This document shows, piece by piece, positions 45,912-55,379 of a DNA stretch of 64,000 nucleotides. The DNA lies in contig JAOWBW010000565.1 of NCBI GenBank assembly GCA_026119855.1, positions 682,001 to 746,000 on the forward strand. Direction: 5' to 3'. The stretch is from Campanula takesimana (Eukaryota > Streptophyta > Magnoliopsida > Asterales > Campanulaceae). The translations under genes and the position numbers were made by a program. The notes beneath the pieces are model-generated. The model did not search any database, had not been told where the DNA came from, and saw nothing but the letters and a program-made list of their open reading frames with translations. Position 1 is the first letter of the stretch. Each line of letters starts with the position of its first letter.

Positions 45912-46978
45912 CTACTTTAAGTAAAGTAGAGAGCCAATCATACCTCGGTAGAGAGTCTGATCAACTTTCTTACCTCGTTCATCTTGATCCAAACTGCAGG
46001 CCTTTTGCATTGGGGTATCAACTGGCTTAGCGGTTTCAAGCCCAAATTTCTTGATCAAATCTTTGGTATATTTGGCTTGGTTGATAAAGATTCCATCATG
46101 ACATTGCTTGATTTGGAGTCCAAGAAAGAATGTCAACTCTCCCATCATACTCATCTCAAATTTACCTTTCATAAGCTTCTCAAACTTAACACATATAGTT
46201 TCATTAGTAGAACCGAAATAATATCATCAACATATATTTGAACTAATAATGAATGACCTTTGTATTTAGCAATAAATAAGGTTGTATCAATTTTACCTCT
46301 TGAGAAGCCTTGTTCAATAAGAAATTTAGATAGAGTGTCATACCATGCTCTTGGAGCTTGTTTGAGTCCATACAAGGCCTTCTTGAGCTTGAAGACATGA
46401 TTAGGATATTTGTTGTCTTCAAATCCTGGCCGTTGAGCTACATAAACTTCTTCTTGTAGTTCACCATTCAGAAATGCACTCTTCACATCCATTTGATATA
46501 ACTTGAATTTCTTGAAGGAGGCATAGGCCAGGAACAATCTAATGGCTTCAAGTCTGGCTACAGGGGCAAAGGTTTCATCATAATCAATCTCTTCTTCTTG
46601 CCTATAACCTTGAGTAACCAACCTTGCTTTGTTTCTTGTTATAGTACCATTTTCATCCATCTTATTTCTGTATACCCATTTTGTTCCAATTACAGTGTGA
46701 TCTTGGGGCCTTGGAACTAGAGTCCAAACTCTGCATCTTTCAAACTGATTGAGCTCTTCTTGCATTGCAGCTACCCAACTTGGATCACTTAGAGCTTCAT
46801 CTACCTTCTTTGGTTCCATCTGAGATAACAATGCGGTTGAGAACAAACTGTGGTTATCTCTATGAGTTAAGCTTCCTCTTGTTTGAACACCAGAACTGAT
46901 AGGACCTATAACATTAGTAGTTGGATGGTCTCTATGCTCATTGATTTCTGGAGGGAGGTCTTCATGAACCACTATTTC
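45912..46978 (-). pseudogene. Reverse transcriptase of element F
   Basis: This is copia reverse transcriptase, which makes cDNA from genomic RNA. Blocks in order are WVAAMQEELNQFER, GTKWVYRNKMDENG, KARLVTQGYRQEE, DVKSAFLNGELQEEVYV, KLKKALYGLKQAPRAWYD and the active site YVDD. Directly after VDDII a one-base loss shifts the frame, and the remainder (46172-45912: MKGKFEMSMMGELTFFLG) reads in another frame. The 5' boundary is an in-frame TAG (46981-46979) between integrase and RT. Confidence 0.88.
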
Positions 46979-48367
46979 CTAAAGATTTTCCAGAGGAGGC
47001 TCTTCTTGATATTCATTGAAATCTTCATTGAAGGTGATGTTTGGAACTGGATCAACGGTTTGAATGGGATCAGAAGAGTGCGGTTCTACAGCAACACCTT
47101 CGGTTTGGTTTGGAGCGGCTGGATAACCTGATGGAGCGGTTTGAGTAGGTTGGTCATTTGCGGTTGCATGATTAGGGTAAGATGTACCTGTCTCAAAACC
47201 ACTAAAATCATCAGCAACATTTGGAGCCATATGTGGCTCAAGAAGATCATGTTCATCAAATGTAACATGGACTGACTCTACAATTTTTAATGAAGTTTTA
47301 TTGAAACAACGAAAAGCTTTAGAGTGTTTTGAATAACCAACAAAAATACCTTCATCGGCCTTAGCATCAAATTTACCTCGATGCTCTCTGCCATTGTATA
47401 AGATGTAGCATTTGCATCCAAATATTTTGAAGAAGGCAATGTTGGGTGATCTGCCTCTCCACAATTCATAAGGAGTCTTGTTGTGAACTTTGATGATTAG
47501 GGAGTGGTTCTGGGTGAAACATGCGGTATTGACAGCTTCGGCCCAGAAGTATTTGGGAAGCTTTGCTTCTGCAATCATGGTCTTCTCGGCTTCAATCAAA
47601 GTCCTGTTCTTTCTTTCTACAACTCCATTCTGTTGTGGAACCCCAGCGGCAGAGAAGTTATGATCAATTCCATGATCATCACAATATTGGGCAACACCAT
47701 TGTTTGTAAATTCGGTTCCATTATCTGAACGCACGGCAACAATGTCATCCAATTTTTGAGTTTGGAGCTGTCTAAAGAGAGCGGTTACGATGCCATAAGT
47801 ATCATCTTGAGAGGCTATCATTTCCACCCATGTATATCTTGAATAATCATCAACCACCATAAGTGTATAGCGGTTTCCTCCTATACTGGCGGTTGGGACA
47901 GGTCCAAATAAATCCATGTGCAGCAGTTGCAAACAGCGGTTCGTTGAAGGCGCGGTTTTACTAGGAAATGACTGTTTGGGCTGCTTTCCAAGCTGGCATG
48001 CTTTACACTTTTCATCATGATGGTCAGCCACTTTGGGTAGTCCTTTTACTAGACCATCCCTGTGCAGTTTTGCTAGATACTTGAAGTTCAAGTGGCTGAG
48101 CCGCTTATGCCATAACGAGCTGCTTTCACTTATATTTTTGGCTACAAAACAGAGGTCAGCAATAGAAACAATATTGCTTAAATCTATCATATAAACATCA
48201 CCTGTTCTGTTGCCAGTCAGTAGAGTGACTTCAGAGGAAGCATCTTTGATATAACAGCTAGTTGATGTGAAGATGCAGTTCATTCCTTTGTCACAAAACT
48301 GAGATATGGAGAGAAGGTTGTGCCTGAGTCCTTCTACTAGTGACACATTTTCTATAGTCACCTTTCC
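46979..48367 (-). pseudogene. Integrase of element F
   Basis: This inserts cDNA into the genome. The N-terminal HHCC zinc finger is WHKRLSHLNFKYL with CKACQLGK downstream. The DDE catalytic residues appear in MDLFGPVP, RSDNGTEF and NGVVERKNRT. The C-terminal part has WRGRSPNIAFFKIFGCKCY and IFVGYSKHSKAFRCFN. The protein is otherwise uninterrupted over about 460 codons. It is bounded by a premature TGA upstream and TAG downstream in the same pol frame. Confidence 0.9.
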
Positions 48368-48568
48368 TCATTTGATTGCTCCATATCCTACTGTTTCTCC
48401 TTTCTTGTTGTTACCAAACACTACTGGGGGACCTTTCATTTGGATGAAACTGCAGAGTAGTTCGGAATCTCCAGTCATGTGTCGTGAGCATCCACTATCC
48501 AAATACCAGAGATCCTTCTTCTTCTTAGCGGTTCCAGCCATAAAACATGAAATCTGAAAAATAAACAT
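48368..48568 (-). pseudogene. Protease fragment of element F
   Basis: This is a copia aspartic protease fragment: DLWYLDSGCSRHMTGD holds the catalytic D-S-G triad, followed by VVFGNNKKGETVGYG. It reads in a different frame from gag and ends at a TGA (48370-48368) in the middle of the conserved protease-integrase join, directly before GKVTIENVSLVEGLRHNLLS. Confidence 0.85.
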
Positions 48569-48606
48569 GAAAGGTTTTGGTCCCGCTTATTCCTTGGGTC
48601 CTAGGG

Positions 48607-51006
48607 TTAGCAGCTTTTTGGGACCCACACCTGTTTGACCTTAGGATTTTTACGTCCCTTGGCATTGGGTGTGAACCTTAAAATACAATGACCAGCACTA
48701 TGACCAAAATCAGCACAAATAGCACAATGAATAAATCCAGGTTTTGGTTGCGGTTTTACAAACCCTTTACTGACCTTCGGTTTCTCATGTTTTACTGGGT
48801 CAGCGATTTTGGCTTTAACAAAGATTACCTTCTTGAGCTCAACCTTCCTCTTAGGTGCGGCTTTAGGGAAAATGATAGGAATTTCCTTAAACCGACTAGG
48901 AGCGGTTTCATCACTCAATACTTCCTTGGTTGCCTCAGCCGCTATGGATTTCTCTTTCCACTTTGAATCTCTCCTAGTCTGGTTTTTAGGGTACTCAAAG
49001 AAATAATTTTGCCTTTTAATTTCTTGTTTTGAGCCCTTTTTACCAGCATGATTAACCTTAGGAATTTCTTTGGTTTGCTCAGTAGGTTTCACACCACCTT
49101 CGGCACAGAGACAAGGACACTTACACCCATCATCGGTTTTAAACCCCAATCCACTTTTATCCGAAGTAGGAATTTGTGAATTTAGGATTTGTTCCACGGT
49201 GACACCAGACTTAGTCCATACATCAGTCACTTTTTGAAGGTCATCCCTTTGTACGGTAAGCTCATGGATTTGGGTGATAAGTACCTCGGTTGTGTCCTTC
49301 AGATAGCGGTTTTCATCCACAATAGTAGATATCCCAGCAATTTGGAGCTTGAGGTTTTCAATTTCCTCCTTGTGGGATTTACATACACGTTGGGATTCTT
49401 CAAGTTCCGCAGCCATTAGTTTATATGCCTTTTTAAGCACAGTGTGTTGTTGACATATAATATTAGCACGTTCTAGTACCTGGTCATCATGACTTTGGTC
49501 TGCTTGAACCTCGGGAGTGTAGTTTAGTGTTGTAGGAGCTTTGCTTAATCTAGCCTCAGGAGTCTTGGGTGAAACTGACTTCATTTGTTGATTTGGCAGT
49601 GGAAGGCTTTCGTCAATTTCAATTCTTTCTTCAAATCCCATAAGACAGAGATTAGCAGTTTCTTCATCATCACTTTCATCTGAGTTTGAACCCATCCATG
49701 TCAGCGGTTGATCTCCTTGGTCAGCTACCATTCCTCTTCTTTTCACGAACTTCTTGTTGAATGGTTTCTTTGCTGGCGCGGCTTCATAACGCGGTTTGGG
49801 ACAACTTGAAGCAAAGTGACCTAGCTGTCTGCAGTTATAACAAACCAAGTCATCCCTTGTCTTGGGATCTGCAGTTTTGTTGAATCTGGTTGGAGGGACA
49901 AACTTTCCTGGGCCTTTGGATGGAAATTGAGATCTATTGTTTTTCCTGAACTTGGTATATTTCTTCACATACAAAGCAAATTCTTCATCATCCATTTCAT
50001 CAAAATCAACTTGAGTAGAACTTGAGGATTGTGATCCTACACTCTGAGCATAAGAACTTTGAGGAGGAGTGTAGGATTGATGAGACTGCTGATAAGATTG
50101 ATAAGATTGAGGATATGGTTGATGTGATTGAGGATAGGATTGGTGAGACTGTTGGTAATACTCAGAAGGTGCAGTTTGAGGATTGTATCTAGGAACATTT
50201 TGGTCAGGAGGAGAGGTTTGCAAGTGAAGGCGAGGAGCGGTTTGATGATGGTCTGGATTGTAGATAGGAGATGAGGTATTGTTGAATGCAGCTAGAGAGA
50301 GTGTCTTAAATCTGCTTTCGGTTTCATGGACCTCTTGAAGCTTAAATTCAAAAACCTTCAGCATGGCATACAAGTGTCGAAGATCAAGAGCTTCCAAGTC
50401 CTTGTTGTCTTCAATGTTAGTAGTTTTGATCAGCCATTTTCTACCAAGAGCTTGCATGAATCTCATGTTCAAATCTGTATTAGAATAGACATGTCCAAGA
50501 GAAAAACACACATTAACAATATCAATAAACCTCTCATAGCATTGTCTAAGAGATTCCTTAGGATCTTTAACAAAATAGTCAAAGAGTCTTCTCTGTTGAT
50601 AGAGGCGGTTCTTCTTGGTATCTGAATCTCCTTCCAGAAAGTCAACTATAGCATCCCAGGTAGCCTTTGCGGTTTTGCGGTGAAGCACCTTAGAATGAGT
50701 CCTCAAGTCAATAGCTGACACTAGCATGGACATAGCTCTTCCATCAAAATCCACATTGATGCGGTCTGCATCAGTCCATTCACTTTCTAACTTCTTAACT
50801 TCAGTTTCTTCTCCTGCGGTTCCTGCACGTGGATTAGCTTTCATAGGAACATATGGTCCATCAGTAACTGTTGTCCACAGTCTACTATCACATGAAATCA
50901 TGTGTTTCATCATCCTATCTTTCCAAAAGATAAAACTATCTTCATCCAGAATCGGTAAGTGATTCGAATTGGATGTTTGCATCATATGGGTGTTTGTGTT
51001 TGCCAT
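48607..51006 (-). CDS. gag: Long gag of element F
   Basis: This is the capsid and nucleocapsid protein, 799 codons and uninterrupted. The start at 51006 (MANTNTHMM) is chosen because the longer ORF begins inside the primer binding site. The N-terminal capsid region carries FIFWKDRMMKHM and LRQCYERFIDIVNVC. Around residues 270-325 lies a Tyr/Gln/Ser/Pro-rich low-complexity stretch. A CCHC knuckle, CYNCRQLGHFASSC, lies near residue 387. Then comes a heptad-like coiled coil (VLKKAYKLMAAELEESQ to QIHELTVQRDDLQ), a Lys-rich region, and a second CCHC, CAICADFGHSAGHC, near the C-terminus. Such length fits SIRE-type gag. Confidence 0.88.
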   Translation of the reverse strand: MANTNTHMMQTSNSNHLPILDEDSFIFWKDRMMKHMISCDSRLWTTVTDGPYVPMKANPRAGTAGEETEVKKLESEWTDADRINVDFDGRAMSMLVSAIDLRTHSKVLHRKTAKATWDAIVDFLEGDSDTKKNRLYQQRRLFDYFVKDPKESLRQCYERFIDIVNVCFSLGHVYSNTDLNMRFMQALGRKWLIKTTNIEDNKDLEALDLRHLYAMLKVFEFKLQEVHETESRFKTLSLAAFNNTSSPIYNPDHHQTAPRLHLQTSPPDQNVPRYNPQTAPSEYYQQSHQSYPQSHQPYPQSYQSYQQSHQSYTPPQSSYAQSVGSQSSSSTQVDFDEMDDEEFALYVKKYTKFRKNNRSQFPSKGPGKFVPPTRFNKTADPKTRDDLVCYNCRQLGHFASSCPKPRYEAAPAKKPFNKKFVKRRGMVADQGDQPLTWMGSNSDESDDEETANLCLMGFEERIEIDESLPLPNQQMKSVSPKTPEARLSKAPTTLNYTPEVQADQSHDDQVLERANIICQQHTVLKKAYKLMAAELEESQRVCKSHKEEIENLKLQIAGISTIVDENRYLKDTTEVLITQIHELTVQRDDLQKVTDVWTKSGVTVEQILNSQIPTSDKSGLGFKTDDGCKCPCLCAEGGVKPTEQTKEIPKVNHAGKKGSKQEIKRQNYFFEYPKNQTRRDSKWKEKSIAAEATKEVLSDETAPSRFKEIPIIFPKAAPKRKVELKKVIFVKAKIADPVKHEKPKVSKGFVKPQPKPGFIHCAICADFGHSAGHCILRFTPNAKGRKNPKVKQVWVPKSC

Positions 51007-51056
51007 TGGATCAGCACCCAAGCGGTTAAGCTTGTAAAAACAAGTTTGGTGGATAT

Positions 51057-51068
51057 GCTCTGATACCA
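51057..51068 (-). other. Primer binding site of element F (initiator Met tRNA)
   Basis: TGGTATCAGAGC on the minus strand lies two bases after the 5' LTR terminus CCAACA. Confidence 0.92.
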
Positions 51069-51070
51069 CT

Positions 51071-52533
51071 TGTTGGTCCCAGAGGGCAACAAGGGTATAG
51101 AACCGCTAGAGGGGGGGGGGTGAATAGCGGTCCGAAACTTTTTCGAAAATACCCTTAAAATCAACCGAGTACTTATCAGTTTGGCCAACTGCGGTTCAAA
51201 GCACAAGAACCGAACTGATAAAATGCACAGCGGAGTTTGCGGTTTGGCCAAATAGGTTAGTTAAAGAGTTGGGAGGTTTGACTCAGGTTGGGAAAACACT
51301 ATGATGCAACTGAATAGTTAAACTTAAAGTTCAAAGGAAAACACAATTCATCTATCAAGTCATTTCGTATATGGAGATAAGTTAAAGACCACAAACAAGA
51401 AAGATAAATATCAAGACAGAAAATAAAGATCAAACACACAAATTGAAGAGGTTCGTTCTTAAATGAACTACGTCCTCTACCTAGATGGTTAGTCTAGGAT
51501 TTTCTAAAAGCTATGAGACTTGTATTAATTTAGAGGAGGTTTTACAAGATGAATCTAAACTCTAAACAATAAGTCTAACCTAAGCTATAATAACAACCAG
51601 TGTTTTCGAAGTATATAATCTATGTGATCATATAAATCGGGTGTGTGTGTGAAAAGAAATCAAATGCTCTAAGTATCTAAATGATGGTTGAGCAAATGAA
51701 AGTCTTTTGGTGTAAAGGCTGAATATGAAAGGTTGTTAGGCTTGAAGCTTTGATGAAGAACTGGGTTTGCAATGGAGATGGTTTGAAGATATGAATATCT
51801 GGGTTTGAATCTTCAAAGCAAACTTGAATACTTGGGAATGAATCTCTTGAAGCTCAGCAACCTTCATTGTTGAATAATGGAGACTATTTATAGGCAGAGC
51901 ACCCTTGTGACCGTTGGGTAAAGATTTGAATCAAATCTGAAGGGTACAGTGCTGTCGAAATCCCATTGGTTGAGCTGTCATTTTCGTCCTTGGTTTTGTC
52001 TTGTAGTCCTAGGTAGTTGTTGCACCACTACCTGACATTTGTCCTTTGTTGCAGAAAGGACTAACGGTAATCAATTCAAACTGATAGACAAACCGACATT
52101 CCTTGCAGAAACTCCAAGTTAACTTAGAGTTATTTTGACATGACATAACAACATCCTTGTATGGTGAAAAAGGAATGTTTGTCTAAGGAATAAATGACAT
52201 ATCTTTATCTCTTCAATAACTGCTCTGCGGTTTCACCAAGCATAGGGGCGGTTTGAAGAATGATCTTGATGGGCGGTTTCATCAAACATGCAAACTGCAG
52301 TTTGATGAAAACTGAAGGGCTCCATGCTGGCGGTCTCAAGATGACGGCTTGAAGCACTAAACTGCTAATGATACAACCAAACTATACTCAGCCTAGACAA
52401 TCAAAAATCTAGAAATGGACTTATCTAAAAATTGAAGTAGAACTTCATTACATGCGGTCCTAAAGTCCATAAAAAGACACGTGGCATGGATCAATCAAAT
52501 TAAAGGTGGGTGTACTAACAATGAATCCTAACA
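51071..52533 (-). repeat. 5' LTR of element F (1463 bp)
   Basis: On the plus strand it begins TGTTGGTCCCAGAG and ends ATGAATCCTAACA. The likely promoter is the minus-strand TATAAATA at 51885-51892. It is followed by the GTAAC duplication at 52534-52538. Confidence 0.92.
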
Positions 52534-52538
52534 GTAAC

Positions 52539-52839
52539 GAACACAAATTGGATAGCTAATTGAAACATCGTGACAAACTCAGGTAACTAAATTGCAAATT
52601 GCCCATTTTAAATTTGAAATGTGAAATTCCCTTCCATTCTCATCTCAAAACTATGAATCCAAAACAATAGTTTTATTTCGAACTTTCTGGGTTGGGGGAG
52701 ATTACAAAATAAATAAGAATTTTATTTTATAAAAAAAATAAATCAAATTTTACATTTACTAAAAAAAATCTTTATCCAATAAATATGCAACATTTTATAA
52801 TTTATAATAGAAAATAAAAAAAATTAAGACATTAATATA
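52539..52839. other. Host AT-rich sequence right of element F
   Basis: Continuation of the segment at 39150-39348. No gene is visible. Confidence 0.5.
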
Positions 52840-53148
52840 CTCCCTCCGTCCCATATGAGGCTTCACCATTTTAGTGATGGCACACAAATTATGGCAAGTG
52901 ATGAGTGTAAAAAGGATTGTGAGAGGGAATATGTTAGTGGGTATGACATGTGGGGCCTACAATTTAAATATGTGAGAGGAGAAAGTTAGTGGGTATGACA
53001 AGTGGGCACCATAATTTAAGTATGTGAGAGGAATAAGTGAGTGGTATGATAAGTGGGGTCTATATTTTTTACCATTTTAGGAAATGATGAAGCTTTTAAC
53101 AGGACACCCATTTGGGTAATTGTGAAGCTTCAAATGGGACGGAGGGAG
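52840..53148. mobile_element. Stowaway-type MITE (309 bp)
   Basis: Terminal inverted repeats CTCCCTCCGTCCCA at the left and TGGGACGGAGGGAG at the right extend, with mismatches, through a GAAGCTTCAC-like stretch. TA dinucleotides flank both ends (52838-52839 and 53149-53150). The ends are diagnostic of Tc1/mariner-derived plant Stowaway elements. It encodes no protein. Confidence 0.93.
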
Positions 53149-53150
53149 TA

Positions 53151-54465
53151 TTTACTTTTTCTTCACCCACATAATTTAATGTTTTTTATTCAATCCTTAT
53201 TATTTATTATATTAGCAATATCAAAATTTAAAAAAAAATAGAATATTTTTGACAAAAATATATTAAATTATTAAATAGGTAATCAAGCATTACTAGTAGT
53301 TTTTTTAATTGTACAATTTATATATGATTAATTTAGTATATAAAAACTTTTAAATCGAATTTCATCCTTTTGCAAAAAAAATAAAATATTTACCCTTCCC
53401 AAACTTCTTCTTCGTATCCACTCCTCCTTAACCAACCCGCCGCCACCACCACCCTTACCACCATCGCCTCAGTCCCTCACCATTCTATCCTCCCCATCAT
53501 CTACATCCTCTACCACCGCGGGAATAGGCCGTCGTTGCCGTCAAAACTGACCGGGATCCCCAATTGCAAAACAGTTTAAATGGTCTCACCACCAAACCCT
53601 AACTCGCCGGTGCCACTCCACCAGACCGACGCAGACGAAGAAGAAAAAACTGTAAAGCAACTTCAAGAATGTTTCACTGTCTATTTCGGTTGATTGATTA
53701 TGCTATGAACTGGATAATTAAGCCTAAATTGATCCAACAAAAAAGGTTCCTACTCTAAACCAAAAATCAAAACAAAAATTCAAAATCCATTATGTTTCCA
53801 CCCAATTAAGGCTCTGATTCAACTCTTTGTCAACGAAATTCTAACCAGCCAAGACGAGAAATGAAGTGAGACAGAGATGGTGGCGATGGCGATTGAAGTG
53901 GTGGTGGCAGTAGGGCGGCGTTGGAACGGGATTAGCATTGGGGTGGAAAATAAATAGAGAGACGGGACAAAATATGAGTATGCGGTTTCTAGGTAGAGGT
54001 GATGTAGAGAGAAGCGGAGGAGGAAGGGAGTAGGAGGGTGGAATGGGTGGATGTGAAAGGTCGGCGGTGGGTGAATGAGAAAGGAGCTGGAGAAGAAGAG
54101 GGGTTAAACTAATCTGAGAAAAGAAAAAGAGATAAAAGTTACCTTTTAGCCTTTAATAAATTAGATATTATTTTTTGCTCCTTCATATTTTGTTTATTTG
54201 ACTTATCCCCTCCTTTTAAAAATCTTTCATTTAACCCCTTAATAGCTAATAACAATTACAAACCAATCCAATCCGTTAGTCACGTGCCAAGCACATGCTA
54301 CATAACTGACTTTTCTAACGAATTCCGTCAAAAAAGCCCTAACTGGCAAAAATGAATTACCCCAAGGTCCGTTCTGACGAAAAAAAGACATCCGGGGCTC
54401 GATTGGAAGGGTGGTATCATACTTCAGGGTCTAAATTGTCATTAACCCAAAATAGAACCACAATT
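53151..54465. other. Intergenic DNA with a GC-rich patch
   Basis: AT-rich stretches surround a Pro/Ala-codon-like CCGCCGCCACC patch (53440-53640) and a purine-rich patch (53860-54110). I found no convincing ORF or element boundary. It could be a decayed gene or element fragment. Confidence 0.4.
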
Positions 54466-55379
54466 GTGTTAGAACTGAGAGAAACAAGCATAACCATTAA
54501 ATTAAAACCAAAATCAAAGGTCTAGATTTGATATAGTGGATACACTTAGATACTGTACCTAACAGTCAAAATCAAACTAAGAACCTTGATCTAGAGAGTA
54601 CTAACAGTCAAACTTTCTATAAATATACAATTTCCAAATTTCAAACACATTTTTATTCTCAAGAAAGAAAGACATTTTAGACATGTAAACTCTAATTTTG
54701 TGCCTCTAGAACAATGACTTCTTGTACAATCAAAAAATAGAAAGAAAACATTCAATGGAATAAAGTACATAAGCTTTATATTTGATTACGATATGATCTT
54801 AGATTCATTGTTTATTCTTGGTTTTGATGATCATGATGATTTGATCACCGTGAACACCAAATCCTAATTGAATCAAGGAAATCAATTTTAAGGTAAAATT
54901 TGGAAATTAAAATTTTATTTTTCTGTGGTGCACTGCCGAGCGGGTCTTAAGACTCGGATGAGCAGATGATGTTCAGAATTTGAATCTGGGATTGAATCTA
55001 GTTTCAGATGGTTGATTTTTGAAACCGTGTTTCCTGAAAAGTGATGTCAATTTAGTATTCAGAAAACTGAAATCAGAATGCTGAATTGTTCTGGATTGCT
55101 TAAATCAGTTAAATTGATGAGAGAAAGAATTTAGAAACGGACTACAGATTCATACGGAAATGTGAATGCCTTTTGGCTTAGTTTCGGCGGTATGGACTGT
55201 TCTCTAGTTTTCTGAATGATGTACGGAAATGTGGTTGCCTTATGGCTTAGTTCGGCCGTACAGTTTGTGCTCTCAATATCTAAACTATCGTACGAAAAGA
55301 GGATGATCTAAGTCAAAAATTTGATTTTTTTGACTTAATGAATTTTTAAAAGGAAAGAGGATTAAAAGATAAAGGTAAG
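54466..55379 (+). other. Possible 5' LTR and leader of Copia-2
   Basis: TGTTAGAACTGAG at 54466 resembles a copia LTR start, and CTATAAATATAC near 54615 is a TATA box. I could not find a primer site or a matching LTR end, so this is tentative. Two diverged copies of a 70-bp unit starting TACGGAAATGTG occur at about 55153 and 55223. Confidence 0.3.

Larger units (their letters stand above)
39354..52533 (-). mobile_element. Element F: SIRE/Maximus-like Ty1/copia retrotransposon
   Basis: This is a 13,180-bp element flanked by GTAAC. On the minus strand the order is 5' LTR (52533-51071), initiator-Met primer site, long gag, protease, integrase, RT, RNase H, a large extra ORF, polypurine tract, 3' LTR (40814-39354). 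An extra 3' ORF plus long gag fits the SIRE/Maximus lineage. Pol has two nonsense codons and at least two frameshifts, so this copy is not autonomous. The LTRs differ at roughly 16-18 positions by eye, about 1.2 percent. Confidence 0.92.

Noticed and set aside
48607..51069. Gag start at 51069
   Set aside because: That start is a GTG within the tRNA primer site; the ATG at 51006 is more credible.
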